Part shown: positions 1 to 7,045 of the stretch, piece after piece | Numbering within the stretch: the first letter of the stretch is position 1 | Layout: the number at the start of each line of letters is the position of its first letter | From: Bacteroidales bacterium | GTDB lineage: Bacteria > Bacteroidota > Bacteroidia > Bacteroidales > Muribaculaceae | Assembly: GCA_004554255.1 (NCBI GenBank) | Contig: SFNC01000045.1 | Location: forward strand, 1 to 14,323 | DNA length: 14,323 nt | Reading direction: 5' to 3' | The notes under the pieces: model-generated | The model's input: only the letters and a program-made list of their open reading frames with translations | Told to the model about the DNA's origin: nothing | The model's database searches: none | Position numbers and translations under genes: made by a program

Positions 1-1899
1 GACGCCAATCAGGTGCAGCCCCTGCAGTTCACCCACATCATGGCCGGACTGCGTTTCCGTGTGGCCATACGCCCCGGACGCCCCAACATCAACCGCATCG
101 ATGTCTACAACATCCCCGTACGCAGCGGTAAATACAGCCTCAAGAACGGCTCATGGGACACTTCCTCTAACAGCGGCTCTTTTGGCTCATGGACTTCATT
201 AGAAAACCAGGAAAACAAGGACGGCCGTCGCAACAATTTCAATTCCTGGAACCTTCAGTATCACACATACAATGACTTCATGGAATGGGAGCAGACGTAT
301 ATGCTCATTCCCCAGACGTTTGCTTCCGACACCTATGTGCGCATTTACTGGTGCGAGGGTTCCGGCGACAGCCGTGCTTACACCGATGTGAATCTTAACG
401 GCCTAACGCTGAAGGCCGGTACAATCCTGTACGTGGACATTCAGGAGCCTTCAATCTTTGAAGAGGGCATGAAGTCAGCAAGAGAATTGGGCGGCACAAA
501 CCGTGGCGCCCAGTCATGGCCTGAACCGGAGGGCGGTTTTGTTTTCCTGCGTCTTTACGAGGACGCCAACGGAAACTACTATAAGACCCCGCGCCGCGTG
601 TGCTTTAACTGGAGCAATCCATCCACCGATGATGAAGCAAATAATCAGTGGAATGCCAACGACGGTAAAGGTGATTACAGCCACTTCGGCAACCGTCTGA
701 ACCTGAATGTGCTTACCAGAATAGTAGGCGGAGGCAATTACTTCTTCTCTCCGGAAGACATGCGTCAGAATTTCTTCGTTTTCAACAAGGAAGTAACTTA
801 CAGATACAAGTGTCGTAAAAAAAATTCCGTGCGTGAGGACTATTTCCGCGTGGAAAAATGGAGCAATGCACCTGAATCCTGGTCACCAAGCAACATCAAC
901 CAGTATGGCGCGCCCTGGAACTTTATGGGCGGAGAGCTGGACATAGTGCTGAGACCGGATAGGAATAGTGATGGCACATATCCCAAGGAGGGCGGCGGCA
1001 CAATCACCTTCACGCCCCATTCCACGGCCTCGCACCCCATCAAATGGCCCCGTCGCATTTGCCTTGGCGGTTCCGTGAATAAATTCCCGTATCTTATTGT
1101 GGAACCCTTTGAGGGCACGAATGCAACCACCTATTCCAACTATAGTTGGCGCGGTACTGAAACAGCATGGCGCAACATACGCTCAAACCGCGACTGCTAT
1201 CTTCAGCTTATTGATGAAAATGAGGGTATCTATGAAGGTTGGAATATTGAGGTATGGCAACGTACCCCGTCAATGGGCACTATAACTGAAGGTGGCTTAA
1301 ACAATGGTCTTTATTGCATCCCGGCGGGCTGGTTTGATGATAACATTATACCTGATTTTAATCCGTGGACTCATCTGTGTGAGACAGGATGGTACGGCAA
1401 CAACAGAAAGAAGAGAGGATTCGGCGCGTTGATGTTATACTTCTCGACCATGCATGGTTCATACGGACATGAGGTTCTCCCTGCCGATGAATATGAGTCA
1501 CGTCTGGGAGTGGTAACCAATATCAGTTACGAGGGCCATTCTCTTCAGAACAGTGGAACAATCAATAATATAGGGCACACCTACAACGGCTCGTATATCA
1601 AGTTGAGATGCGGAATTTACCACATGAAAATCAACATGACCAAAAAGACATTGGAATATGAAAAGACCGGTGATCTGTTTGATAACTATGCCTATGACGG
1701 CAGTGATAAAACCCCGTCTGACAAATGGAAGAGTTTCAGACATCCTCACAAACAAGTGCGTAATATCTGGTATGATGTGATAAAATGGGGACACAGCGGC
1801 TGGTATGAGTATCGCACGACACCTTATAACAAAGTCCCTGCAGGTGCATATTACTATAAAGGATGGAACAACGGCCTGGATGCCTCGACAGAAGGTTAA
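1..1899 (+). CDS. Fimbrillin-like cell surface protein, 5' end cut by the window
   Basis: The reading frame is open from base 1 and ends at TAA 1897-1899, so 632 C-terminal residues are visible and the start, signal peptide and lipobox lie upstream. The first ~150 residues resemble the N-terminal beta-sandwich of Bacteroidales fimbrillins (FimA/Mfa1 type): a 'FTHIMAGLRFRV' strand, an 'IPQTF' segment in the middle, and a closing 'LKAGTILYVDIQ' strand. Such proteins are exported as lipoproteins and assembled into pili or used as pilus tip or adhesin subunits. The remaining ~480 residues are rich in Trp, Tyr, Asn and Gly and match no family I recognise; two 'PRR[VI]C' segments (near codons 198 and 350) hint at repeated beta domains. 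The length and long unassigned tail suggest a tip or adhesin subunit rather than a shaft subunit, which is inference. No further pilus gene follows on this strand. Confidence 0.7.
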   Translation, partial: DANQVQPLQFTHIMAGLRFRVAIRPGRPNINRIDVYNIPVRSGKYSLKNGSWDTSSNSGSFGSWTSLENQENKDGRRNNFNSWNLQYHTYNDFMEWEQTYMLIPQTFASDTYVRIYWCEGSGDSRAYTDVNLNGLTLKAGTILYVDIQEPSIFEEGMKSARELGGTNRGAQSWPEPEGGFVFLRLYEDANGNYYKTPRRVCFNWSNPSTDDEANNQWNANDGKGDYSHFGNRLNLNVLTRIVGGGNYFFSPEDMRQNFFVFNKEVTYRYKCRKKNSVREDYFRVEKWSNAPESWSPSNINQYGAPWNFMGGELDIVLRPDRNSDGTYPKEGGGTITFTPHSTASHPIKWPRRICLGGSVNKFPYLIVEPFEGTNATTYSNYSWRGTETAWRNIRSNRDCYLQLIDENEGIYEGWNIEVWQRTPSMGTITEGGLNNGLYCIPAGWFDDNIIPDFNPWTHLCETGWYGNNRKKRGFGALMLYFSTMHGSYGHEVLPADEYESRLGVVTNISYEGHSLQNSGTINNIGHTYNGSYIKLRCGIYHMKINMTKKTLEYEKTGDLFDNYAYDGSDKTPSDKWKSFRHPHKQVRNIWYDVIKWGHSGWYEYRTTPYNKVPAGAYYYKGWNNGLDASTEG

Positions 1900-1930
1900 T
1901 TTTTAGCAACTTACACACTCCCGATACCGA

Positions 1931-1956
1931 ACGGGCGCCACACGGCGCCCGTTTTT
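1931..1956 (+). terminator. Intrinsic terminator of the fimbrillin-like gene
   Basis: A perfect 9-bp GC-rich stem (acgggcgcc at 1931-1939, ggcgcccgt at 1944-1952) with a 4-nt loop is followed by a T run at 1952-1956. It lies 31 nt after the stop codon at 1899. There is no matching A run upstream, so it probably works on the plus strand only. Confidence 0.85.
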
Positions 1957-1980
1957 CCGCACCACATTGGCTCCGCTTTT

Positions 1981-2105
1981 GGTTCACGCGGAGTGTTTTT
2001 TAATCTCGCGCAGAGTACGCAATGCTCGCGGAGGGAGTTCTGTGGAACTCTCGCAGAGAAAATTATCAATTTGTTTTGTTTAAGGAGGAGTTCGCAGAGG
2101 TAAAT
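1981..2105. repeat. Intergenic 'cgcagag' repeat element, copy 1
   Basis: This AT/GC-mosaic stretch holds three exact copies of the heptamer cgcagag (starting at 2009, 2052 and 2093) and variants such as cgcggag. Bases 1998-2016 (19 nt, ending in ctcgcgcagagt) are identical to 11993-12011, and the end of the element (ttcgcagaggtaaat) matches ttcgctgaggtaaat near 12152-12166. The order of these pieces is the same at both places, so they are two copies of one degenerate intergenic element. A hairpin lies inside (2033-2040 with 2045-2052, loop tgtg). No reading frame looks coding. Function is unknown. Confidence 0.6.
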
Positions 2106-2240
2106 GCCGCCCATGTGCGCCATAACCCCGCCGTCCCCCGCGTGCCGACGGTACGCGCCGTAACCCCGCATTGCCCGCGTGCCGCCCGTGTGCGCCATAA
2201 CCCCGCCGTCCCCCGCGTGCCGACGGTACGCGCCATAACC
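2106..2240. repeat. GC-rich tandem repeat, alternating 38/37-bp units (75-bp period)
   Basis: The core cgcc[a/g]taacc recurs at 2118, 2156, 2193 and 2231, so units are 38, 37 and 38 bp. Alternate units resemble each other best, giving a 75-bp higher-order period: 2106-2165 and 2181-2240 are almost identical. The units touch with no unique spacers, so this is not a CRISPR array. The last unit ends about 10 bp from the stop codon (complement of 2250-2252) of the minus-strand glycosyltransferase, so the repeat lies in the 3' untranslated region of that gene. On the minus strand it can be read as repeated short peptides, but nothing suggests translation. Confidence 0.8.
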
Positions 2241-2249
2241 TCGGAGGGG

Positions 2250-3344
2250 TTAGCGGGTCCAGGCGTGGAGGAAGCGGGTGGCGACGGTGGTGGCGGCGTT
2301 GTGGGTGGTGGCGAAGGTGCGGGAGGCGGTGGCTCGGGCGGCGAGGGTGTCGGGGTCGGCGACGAGGGCATCGAGGGCGTCAATGGTGCTGCGGAGGCCG
2401 GGGCCGACGTTTACGATGGGGCGGTTGGTGGTTTCGCCGATGAAATCATAGTATTCGGGCTCGGCGCCGCTGACGGCGATGCGGCCGCGCGACATGGCTA
2501 TCAGTGCGTTTGTCGCCGGTGTGAAGCTGTACAGCTGGTCGAGGACTATGTGGCTGTTTTTCATGAGGGTTACGTACTCGGCGTAGGGGCGGTTCTCGAC
2601 GATTTCCAGGGTTACGCCGCTGTGGCGACGGCAGACGTCGCGTGCCGCCTGTTCCAGTATGTCTGTGCCTTTTTCGGCGCGGCGGAGGGCATGTCGGCCC
2701 AGGAAGAGGTGTATGCCTTGCGCTGGGTCCGGGAAGGGGTAGGGGGCGAGGGCGTCTACGTCCACGGGTATGCCGCCGTAGTGTATTTTCCCGGCGGGGA
2801 GTATGCGGCGCAGGGCGATGTGGTACTCGTACAGGGCCGATACAGCGCCGTCTATCTGCGTGTAGAACAGGTCGTTATACGCTTCCATCTCCGGCGTCAT
2901 CCATTGGCGTAACGCGCCTGCCGACGGCCCGGGGAGAGCGCCGATGCGAAATTCGTTGTAGCGTAACGGCGAGTCGGGGTCAAGGCACTCGCGTATGTAG
3001 TTGACGTCCGTTCCGGCGGCGGTGAGGAAGAGCCTGTCGTTCTCGTTGCGGAGGATGTGCAACAGCGACTGTAGGTGTACTGGTTTGAGTGTCAGGAAGT
3101 TGGGGTGCTGAAAGGCGACAATGTCGAATCCGTGCAGAGACTTGCGGAACATGTGTCGGCATCGCAGGTACAGTTCTGCTCCGCCGAATTTCCATGGCAG
3201 GCGGCGGCTGACATCAATGTCGCGGTCGGTGCGCTGGAATCCGCTTCCGTCTGACAGCAGCGTGACGCTGTGGCCCAAGGACCGCAGCGTTCGCGCAAGC
3301 TGGCTGTGCATGTTGCTATAGTCGCCTATCAGGAGTATCCGCAT
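2250..3344 (-). CDS. GT-B fold glycosyltransferase (family 4/1-like)
   Basis: The 364-residue protein has the architecture of a GT-B glycosyltransferase and should transfer a sugar from a nucleotide-sugar donor to a surface glycan at the cytoplasmic face of the inner membrane. The N-terminal Rossmann half opens with 'MRILLIGDYSNMHSQLARTL' (residues 1-20), the usual acceptor-side start for GT4 enzymes. The donor half begins near residue 211 with 'IHLFLGRHALRRAEKGTDIL' and includes 'FTPATNALIAMSRGRIAVSG' (274-293) followed by 'EPEYYDF', a loose equivalent of the EX7E donor-binding region. There is no signal peptide or membrane segment. It starts 27 nt after the stop codon of the secreted-protein gene upstream (3372) and is probably co-transcribed with it. 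The third codon positions are very GC-rich, which leaves long antisense frames open. Donor and acceptor cannot be inferred. Confidence 0.75.
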   Translation of the reverse strand: MRILLIGDYSNMHSQLARTLRSLGHSVTLLSDGSGFQRTDRDIDVSRRLPWKFGGAELYLRCRHMFRKSLHGFDIVAFQHPNFLTLKPVHLQSLLHILRNENDRLFLTAAGTDVNYIRECLDPDSPLRYNEFRIGALPGPSAGALRQWMTPEMEAYNDLFYTQIDGAVSALYEYHIALRRILPAGKIHYGGIPVDVDALAPYPFPDPAQGIHLFLGRHALRRAEKGTDILEQAARDVCRRHSGVTLEIVENRPYAEYVTLMKNSHIVLDQLYSFTPATNALIAMSRGRIAVSGAEPEYYDFIGETTNRPIVNVGPGLRSTIDALDALVADPDTLAARATASRTFATTHNAATTVATRFLHAWTR

Positions 3345-3371
3345 GGCTGTGAGGCAATTACGGGGCGGCGA

Positions 3372-4355
3372 TCAGTTGCCGATGGAGAGGGTGGTGTAGT
3401 AGCGCGATGCGCCGTTGTAAGCGTAGTCGTTGAAGTAGCTGAGGCGGACATATCCGTTGTTGTACCCCCACCATGTCACTGTGGTTCCGTCCACGGCCAC
3501 GGGGGGCCCGTATCGGTTTGCGAGGTTGCGGTACAGCATATTGTATCGGCTCATGTCGTAGAAGGGAGTGGAATAGGTGAATTCCGAGCCGCGGAGGTTG
3601 CCGCCGATGTAGTTGAGCGTCGCCTCGGGCCAGCTGAAGTCCATGATGCGCACATTGCTGAGATATACACAGTCGTTGCCGTATCCGGATACGCTGTATC
3701 CGCTGTTTATCAGGTTATTGAGGGTAATGTCCAGCGCGGTGCCGAAGACCAGACCGAGCACGCCTGCAAAGGTGGGAGCGCCGTAAGCGGGGCGGAAGTG
3801 GGGAGGCGGAACGGGACGGTGCCAGGGGCGGTGTGCGGGCATATAGGGGCGGTAGGGGGGCCTGTGCGGGGGCCTGTGTACGTGGCCGTGATTATGTCCG
3901 GGAGGGGGAGTGCCGGGGCGGAAGCCGTTACCGGGGCGGTGATCCGGGCGATGGTCGGGACGGTAGCCGGGGCGGTTGTCGGGTTTGTGGCCATGGTCTC
4001 CGCCGGGACGGAATCCGTTTCCGCCGTGGTTGTTACCACCGGGACGATTGCCCGGGCGGTTACCGGGACGGTTGTCAGGGCGGTTACCAGGGCGGTTACC
4101 GGGGCGGTTACCGGGGCGGTTACCGGGGCGGTTACCGGGGCGGTTGTCAGGACGGTTACCGGGACGATTGCCCGGACGGTTGTCCGGGCGCTGACCGCCG
4201 GAGTTTCCGGGGCGTCGTGAAGGCGTTTCGGTGCGCTGGCCGTTGCTGCGGCCATTGTCGCCGTGGCGTCCGTGGCGGCCCTGTGCGTCGGCAACTGGGG
4301 AGATAAGGAACGCGCCTATCACTATCGCTGATATTGTGGTAATTATTCTTCTCAT
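3372..4355 (-). CDS. Secreted protein with NRP[G/D] tetrapeptide repeats, unknown function
   Basis: The 327-residue product has a clear Sec signal peptide (two Arg, then a hydrophobic core, residues 1-24, probable cleavage after 'PVADA'). Residues 25-190 are low-complexity and basic, rich in Arg, Pro, Gly, Asn and His. They include 12 uninterrupted NRP[G/D] tetrapeptides at residues 59-106, then degenerate 'HRPDHRPG' and 'HRPPHRPPYRP' units. Residues ~191-327 form a separate aromatic domain with few charges that starts with a glycine-rich hydrophobic stretch ('FAGVLGLVFGTALDI', 196-210) and ends 'YYTTLSIGN'. I do not recognise this domain. A basic, Pro/Gly-rich linker between signal peptide and globular domain suggests an envelope protein that binds peptidoglycan or polysaccharide, which is inference. 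It is the first gene of the minus-strand pair. The ATG at 4355 is chosen because it gives the intact signal peptide. Confidence 0.75.
   Translation of the reverse strand: MRRIITTISAIVIGAFLISPVADAQGRHGRHGDNGRSNGQRTETPSRRPGNSGGQRPDNRPGNRPGNRPDNRPGNRPGNRPGNRPGNRPGNRPDNRPGNRPGNRPGGNNHGGNGFRPGGDHGHKPDNRPGYRPDHRPDHRPGNGFRPGTPPPGHNHGHVHRPPHRPPYRPYMPAHRPWHRPVPPPHFRPAYGAPTFAGVLGLVFGTALDITLNNLINSGYSVSGYGNDCVYLSNVRIMDFSWPEATLNYIGGNLRGSEFTYSTPFYDMSRYNMLYRNLANRYGPPVAVDGTTVTWWGYNNGYVRLSYFNDYAYNGASRYYTTLSIGN
4038..4181 (-). repeat. Coding 12-bp tandem repeat (12 units, NRP[G/D])
   Basis: Twelve 12-bp units encode the NRP[G/D] tetrapeptides of the secreted protein. At least four consecutive units are identical or nearly so at DNA level (plus-strand unit ggttaccggggc). 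Others differ at third positions or carry GAC for Asp at units 3 and 9. The 12-bp period keeps the frame, so gain or loss of units by slippage would change linker length without breaking the protein. Confidence 0.9.
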
Positions 4356-4535
4356 GACTTTTCTGTTTTAAAAGGTTAACTTATGATGGTTAACATAAAA
4401 GGCCTTTTCATTTTGACGAGAATAATAGCGTTTGGTTTAAGACCCCGTTCCTGCATTAACAAATATTGGGGAGTGGGGTCTAAACATATTCGCGCAAACC
4501 GTCCGGCGGGAATGCCTTTTTAATGTAATTTAATG

Positions 4536-4543
4536 CAAATATA
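4536..4543 (-). promoter_or_regulatory. Candidate -7 box for the minus-strand two-gene unit
   Basis: The complement of 4536-4543 reads TATATTTG, an exact match to the Bacteroidetes -7 consensus TAnnTTTG. A good -33 TTTG is not present at the usual distance, so the call rests on one box. Transcription would start near 4530, giving a leader of about 175 nt. Confidence 0.35.
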
Positions 4544-4544
4544 G

Positions 4545-4575
4545 CATGATTTTTCGTATTAAAGAACTATCTTTG
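4545..4575 (+). promoter_or_regulatory. Candidate promoter of the pyrE operon
   Basis: TATCTTTG at 4568-4575 matches the Bacteroidetes -7 consensus TAnnTTTG exactly. The -33 position 19 nt upstream holds only catg (4545-4548), a half match to TTTG. Transcription would start near 4581, about 20 nt before the pyrE ATG. The box overlaps the upstream extension of the pyrE reading frame, which supports starting the protein at 4603. Confidence 0.5.
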
Positions 4576-4602
4576 CATGATAATTTGCAAATACATCATA
4601 TT

Positions 4603-5232
4603 ATGAAGAAAGTAGAGCGTCTGCTTGCCAAAAAGCTACTGGACATCACAGCTGTAAAACTTCAGCCTGACAATCCCTTTACGTGGGGATCGGGATGGGC
4701 ATCGCCCATATATGCGGACAACCGCAAGATATTGTCGTACCCCGGCGTACGCACCTTTGTCAAGACCGAGATTTGTCGTGTGATACTTGAGAATTTCCCG
4801 GAGGCGGAAGGAATTGCCGGAGTGGCCTCCGGTGCCATAGCCCACGGTGCTCTTGTGGCCGACAATCTGGCTCTGCCATACTGTTTTGTGCGCCTGACGC
4901 CCAAGGACCACGGCCTCGAGAACCTCATAGAGGGCAATGTGAGACTGGGCCAGAAAGTGGTTGTTATAGAGGATAATATCTCTACGGGCCACTCGTCGCT
5001 GAAGGTGGTGGAGACGCTGCAGATGGCGGGATGCGAGGTGCTTGGAATAATCGCAATCTTTGATTTCGGTTTCGCGGCATCGGCTCCGGCTCTTAAGGCC
5101 AAAGGCATAAAATTGGTGTCGCTTACCAACTTTGACGCCATGGTGGAAGTCGCCCTTGAGACAAAATTCATAACCAAGGCCGACGCCGAGTCGCTGAACC
5201 AGTGGCGCCGCGACCCGGAAAGTTGGGCTTAA
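4603..5232 (+). CDS. pyrE: Orotate phosphoribosyltransferase
   Basis: Cytosolic enzyme of de novo pyrimidine synthesis that joins orotate to PRPP to make orotidine 5'-monophosphate. The 209 residues match the usual PyrE length. The PRPP-binding motif is visible as 'VVVIEDNISTGHSS' (residues 119-132, acidic pair E123/D124), and the flexible catalytic loop as 'RLTPKDHGLENLIEG' (97-111). The N-terminal 'TWGSGWASPIYADNRK' region is typical of Bacteroidetes PyrE. An ATG at 4546 would add 19 residues, but those overlap the promoter box and are not part of the family, so 4603 is chosen. The usual loop is ISTGGSS; here the second Gly is His, a minor change. It is the first gene of an eight-gene plus-strand run. 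Confidence 0.95.
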   Translation: MKKVERLLAKKLLDITAVKLQPDNPFTWGSGWASPIYADNRKILSYPGVRTFVKTEICRVILENFPEAEGIAGVASGAIAHGALVADNLALPYCFVRLTPKDHGLENLIEGNVRLGQKVVVIEDNISTGHSSLKVVETLQMAGCEVLGIIAIFDFGFAASAPALKAKGIKLVSLTNFDAMVEVALETKFITKADAESLNQWRRDPESWA

Positions 5233-5253
5233 TTACTTAAAAATCAGATTTCT

Positions 5254-5703
5254 ATGTCAGTATATAAAGGAAAAACCGTAACCATACAGGTCCCCGCGCA
5301 GCGCGTGGCGGACAAATTCGCCGACCTTAGCCGCCTGCAGAGCTCGTTCAGCCAACTGCCTGAGGACCAGCTGAAAAAAATCGGCGAGCTGCGCCTGGAG
5401 CCGCAGGCGATAGTAGTGAACAACCCTATGGCCGGCGAGCTGCGTTTCGAGATTGTGGAGCGCACGCCGCAACGCATCGCCATGGTCTGTGGCCACCCCA
5501 TGCAGATGGGCATGAACATTGACATGGCGCCGAATGCCGATGACGCACAGGCCACGGATGTCACCACCAGCGTGGATGTTGACCTTCCCTTTTTCCTGAA
5601 ACCCATACTCGGGCCGCGCATGCAGTATGTTGCCGATGGCTTTGCTGACATGGTGTCGGCGATAGCGCGCGCCGAGAAAGATTCGGACGCCGCCAATGCG
5701 TGA
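5254..5703 (+). CDS. SRPBCC/START-like small protein
   Basis: The 149-residue soluble protein resembles SRPBCC (Bet v1/START-like) ligand-binding proteins: an N-terminal beta strand ('YKGKTVTIQV'), a helical pair with 'VADKFADLSRLQSSFSQLPE', a run of beta strands through 'GELRFEIVERTPQRIAMVCG', and a long C-terminal helix ('GPRMQYVADGFADMVSAIAR') as in the family. No catalytic residues stand out and no ligand can be proposed. It starts 21 nt after pyrE. Its last 8 nt overlap the start of the lipoprotein gene, so translation is probably coupled. Fold assignment comes from pattern and length, not from strong motif matches. Confidence 0.65.
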   Translation: MSVYKGKTVTIQVPAQRVADKFADLSRLQSSFSQLPEDQLKKIGELRLEPQAIVVNNPMAGELRFEIVERTPQRIAMVCGHPMQMGMNIDMAPNADDAQATDVTTSVDVDLPFFLKPILGPRMQYVADGFADMVSAIARAEKDSDAANA

Positions 5704-6214
5704 CGCTGTGCGAAAAACGGTGCGCGCGCTCACGGCTATTGCCGCCGCTTTGCTGCTTTGCGGCACTGCCGCGTGCGACAGCATAGACGACAAGCGGCTC
5801 CCTGCCGTACCGGTGAATGTGACATTCAACACACCCGCGATGTGGAACACATACGGCGTGTCCGGCGCGCTGGACACGCGCAGGTTTATCCTGACGCGTT
5901 TCGAGCGTGTGCCGCACGATTTCCCGTATGCCGCCACCACCTCCACGGGCTTCGGCGGCATCCTGTTGGTGTGCGACTACTATGGCAATCCGCTTGCATA
6001 CGACCTGGCGTGCCCGGTGGAGGCTCGGTCCGACGTGCGTGTGGAAGTGGACAACGAGAGTCTGCTGGCCGAGTGTCCCGTCTGTCATTCCACATACGCT
6101 ATTTTCGAGAACTTCGGGCACCCGATGTCTGGCATCGCCGCCGAGCGAGGCTATGGCCTGCAACGCTATCAGGTGGTGCCGGGACGAGCCGATTATATGG
6201 TGATAACCCGTTGA
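5696..6214 (+). CDS. Rieske-like lipoprotein with altered metal ligands
   Basis: The 172-residue protein begins with a basic stretch and hydrophobic core followed by 'LLCGTAAC', so Cys27 is the likely lipidated residue; Thr at -3 makes the lipobox imperfect. The mature part resembles a Rieske [2Fe-2S] domain: 'GILLVCDYYGNPLAYDLACP' (residues 89-107), 'ECPVCHSTYAIFENFGHPMS' (126-145) and a closing 'YGLQRYQV' strand (153-160). Classical Rieske sites are CxH and CxxH. Here the first motif is C106-P-V (His replaced by Val) and the second is C127-P-V-C130-H131 (His position occupied by Cys). It may therefore bind a different metal centre, such as zinc, or none. It would sit in the outer or inner membrane facing the periplasm. 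It overlaps the SRPBCC gene by 8 nt and lies 7 nt before the SGNH gene. Confidence 0.65.
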   Translation: MRDAVRKTVRALTAIAAALLLCGTAACDSIDDKRLPAVPVNVTFNTPAMWNTYGVSGALDTRRFILTRFERVPHDFPYAATTSTGFGGILLVCDYYGNPLAYDLACPVEARSDVRVEVDNESLLAECPVCHSTYAIFENFGHPMSGIAAERGYGLQRYQVVPGRADYMVITR

Positions 6215-6221
6215 TGCCGAT

Positions 6222-7037
6222 ATGTTTAAGCACTACAGAGGACTATGGATGCTGATGGGCGTTGCCCTGGCTGTATTTGTGGCGGTCTCTTTCCTGGGAC
6301 CGGTGACTGTAGGTGGGTATCAGCTTAAAACGGCGTCGTTCGCCGAGGTGCTGATGGCCGAAGCCGAGGCCGAGGCCGTACCCCGAGGGGCGACAGCTGT
6401 AGCCGGCAAGACCAAGGCGGCGACACGCAAGGCCGCTCCCGCCAAGGCTATCCCCGCACCGGTGGACACTGCCGCCAAGACCATACTGCTGATAGGCGAC
6501 TCCATGCTGGACGGCCTGTCGCCGCGCCTGTCCGCATACGCCAAAAAGAACGGCCACACGCTGTACACGGTGATATGGTACAGCTCTACCAGCGAGGTGT
6601 GGGGCAAGTCTGACAAGCTGAGGCACTATATAAAGACGCTAAAGCCAAATTATATATTTATCTGCCTGGGTGCCAATGAGTTGTTTGTGCGTGATATCCG
6701 CAATAAGCGCACCAAATACGTGCGCAACATGCTCAGCGACATCGGCAGTATCCCCTATATCTGGATAGGGCCGCCCAACTGGAAGCCCGATACCGGCGTA
6801 AACGAGATGCTCGCGGCCGAGACCGCTCCGGGCACTTTCTTCCTCAGCAACGGCATGACCTTCACGCGCAAGGGCGACGGCGCCCATCCCACCAACGCCT
6901 CGGCGGCGGTGTGGCTTGACTCGGTGGTGCGCTGGATGCCGCGCCACGCCGCGCACCCCATACGCATGGAGCTCCCCGAGAAGGGGATGAAGGCACGCCC
7001 GAAACGAATTTTCCTGCACCGTCCCGACGAACACTGA
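6222..7037 (+). CDS. SGNH/GDSL-family protein, partner of the MBOAT acyltransferase
   Basis: The 271-residue protein has one N-terminal membrane segment (residues ~8-28), an Ala/Lys/Pro-rich linker (45-86) and an SGNH hydrolase-fold domain from ~87. Catalytic blocks are visible: 'IGDSM' with Ser94, 'GANE' with Asn152, and 'DGAHP' with Asp219 and His222. The domain should lie in the periplasm. In known systems (AlgJ/AlgX with AlgI, PatB with PatA) such proteins move an acetyl group from the membrane MBOAT protein to a polysaccharide or peptidoglycan, or remove it. The MBOAT gene starts 8 nt downstream, which supports this pairing. The ATG at 6222 keeps the full membrane segment; a start at 6249 is possible. 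Direction (transferase or esterase) and substrate are not determined. Confidence 0.8.
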   Translation: MFKHYRGLWMLMGVALAVFVAVSFLGPVTVGGYQLKTASFAEVLMAEAEAEAVPRGATAVAGKTKAATRKAAPAKAIPAPVDTAAKTILLIGDSMLDGLSPRLSAYAKKNGHTLYTVIWYSSTSEVWGKSDKLRHYIKTLKPNYIFICLGANELFVRDIRNKRTKYVRNMLSDIGSIPYIWIGPPNWKPDTGVNEMLAAETAPGTFFLSNGMTFTRKGDGAHPTNASAAVWLDSVVRWMPRHAAHPIRMELPEKGMKARPKRIFLHRPDEH

Positions 7038-7045
7038 CCACCGCT

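Larger units (their letters stand above)
4356..4602. other. Divergent intergenic region between the secreted-protein gene and pyrE
   Basis: This 247-bp region holds no gene. It contains a plus-strand promoter candidate for pyrE and a minus-strand -7 box, listed separately. Between the minus-strand box and the minus-strand start codon are two GTTAAC palindromes 14 bp apart (4375-4380, 4389-4394), a 12-bp perfect palindrome aaaaggcctttt (4397-4408), and a 7-bp inverted repeat (agacccc 4440-4446, ggggtct 4475-4481) with a 28-nt loop. These could be operators or structure in a leader of about 175 nt; no protein or ligand can be named. Confidence 0.4.

Noticed and set aside
2106..2240. CRISPR-like repeated units
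   Set aside because: Units of 37-38 bp touch each other with no unique spacers, and no cas gene is in the window.
2066..2383. Minus-strand frame with repeated 'ARTVGTRGTAGLWRT' peptides
   Set aside because: The repetition comes from the DNA tandem repeat, and the frame overlaps the real glycosyltransferase end in another phase.
2022..2912. Long plus-strand open frame opposite the GT-B glycosyltransferase
   Set aside because: It is Gly/Val/Ala-rich, starts in the repeat element, matches no family, and is explained by high third-position GC in the minus-strand gene.
3270..4220. Plus-strand open frame of 316 codons rich in Val, Ala, Gly and Thr
   Set aside because: Its 'VTGAVTGAVTGA' pattern is the antisense reading of the 12-bp repeat; the minus-strand frame has a signal peptide and a normal domain layout.
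4546..4602. 19-residue N-terminal extension of PyrE
   Set aside because: It overlaps the -7 box and does not belong to the PyrE family; the ATG at 4603 gives the normal length.
5257..5961. Minus-strand open frame of 234 codons over the SRPBCC and lipoprotein genes
   Set aside because: It crosses the junction of two well-supported plus-strand genes, has no recognisable domain and no promoter of its own.
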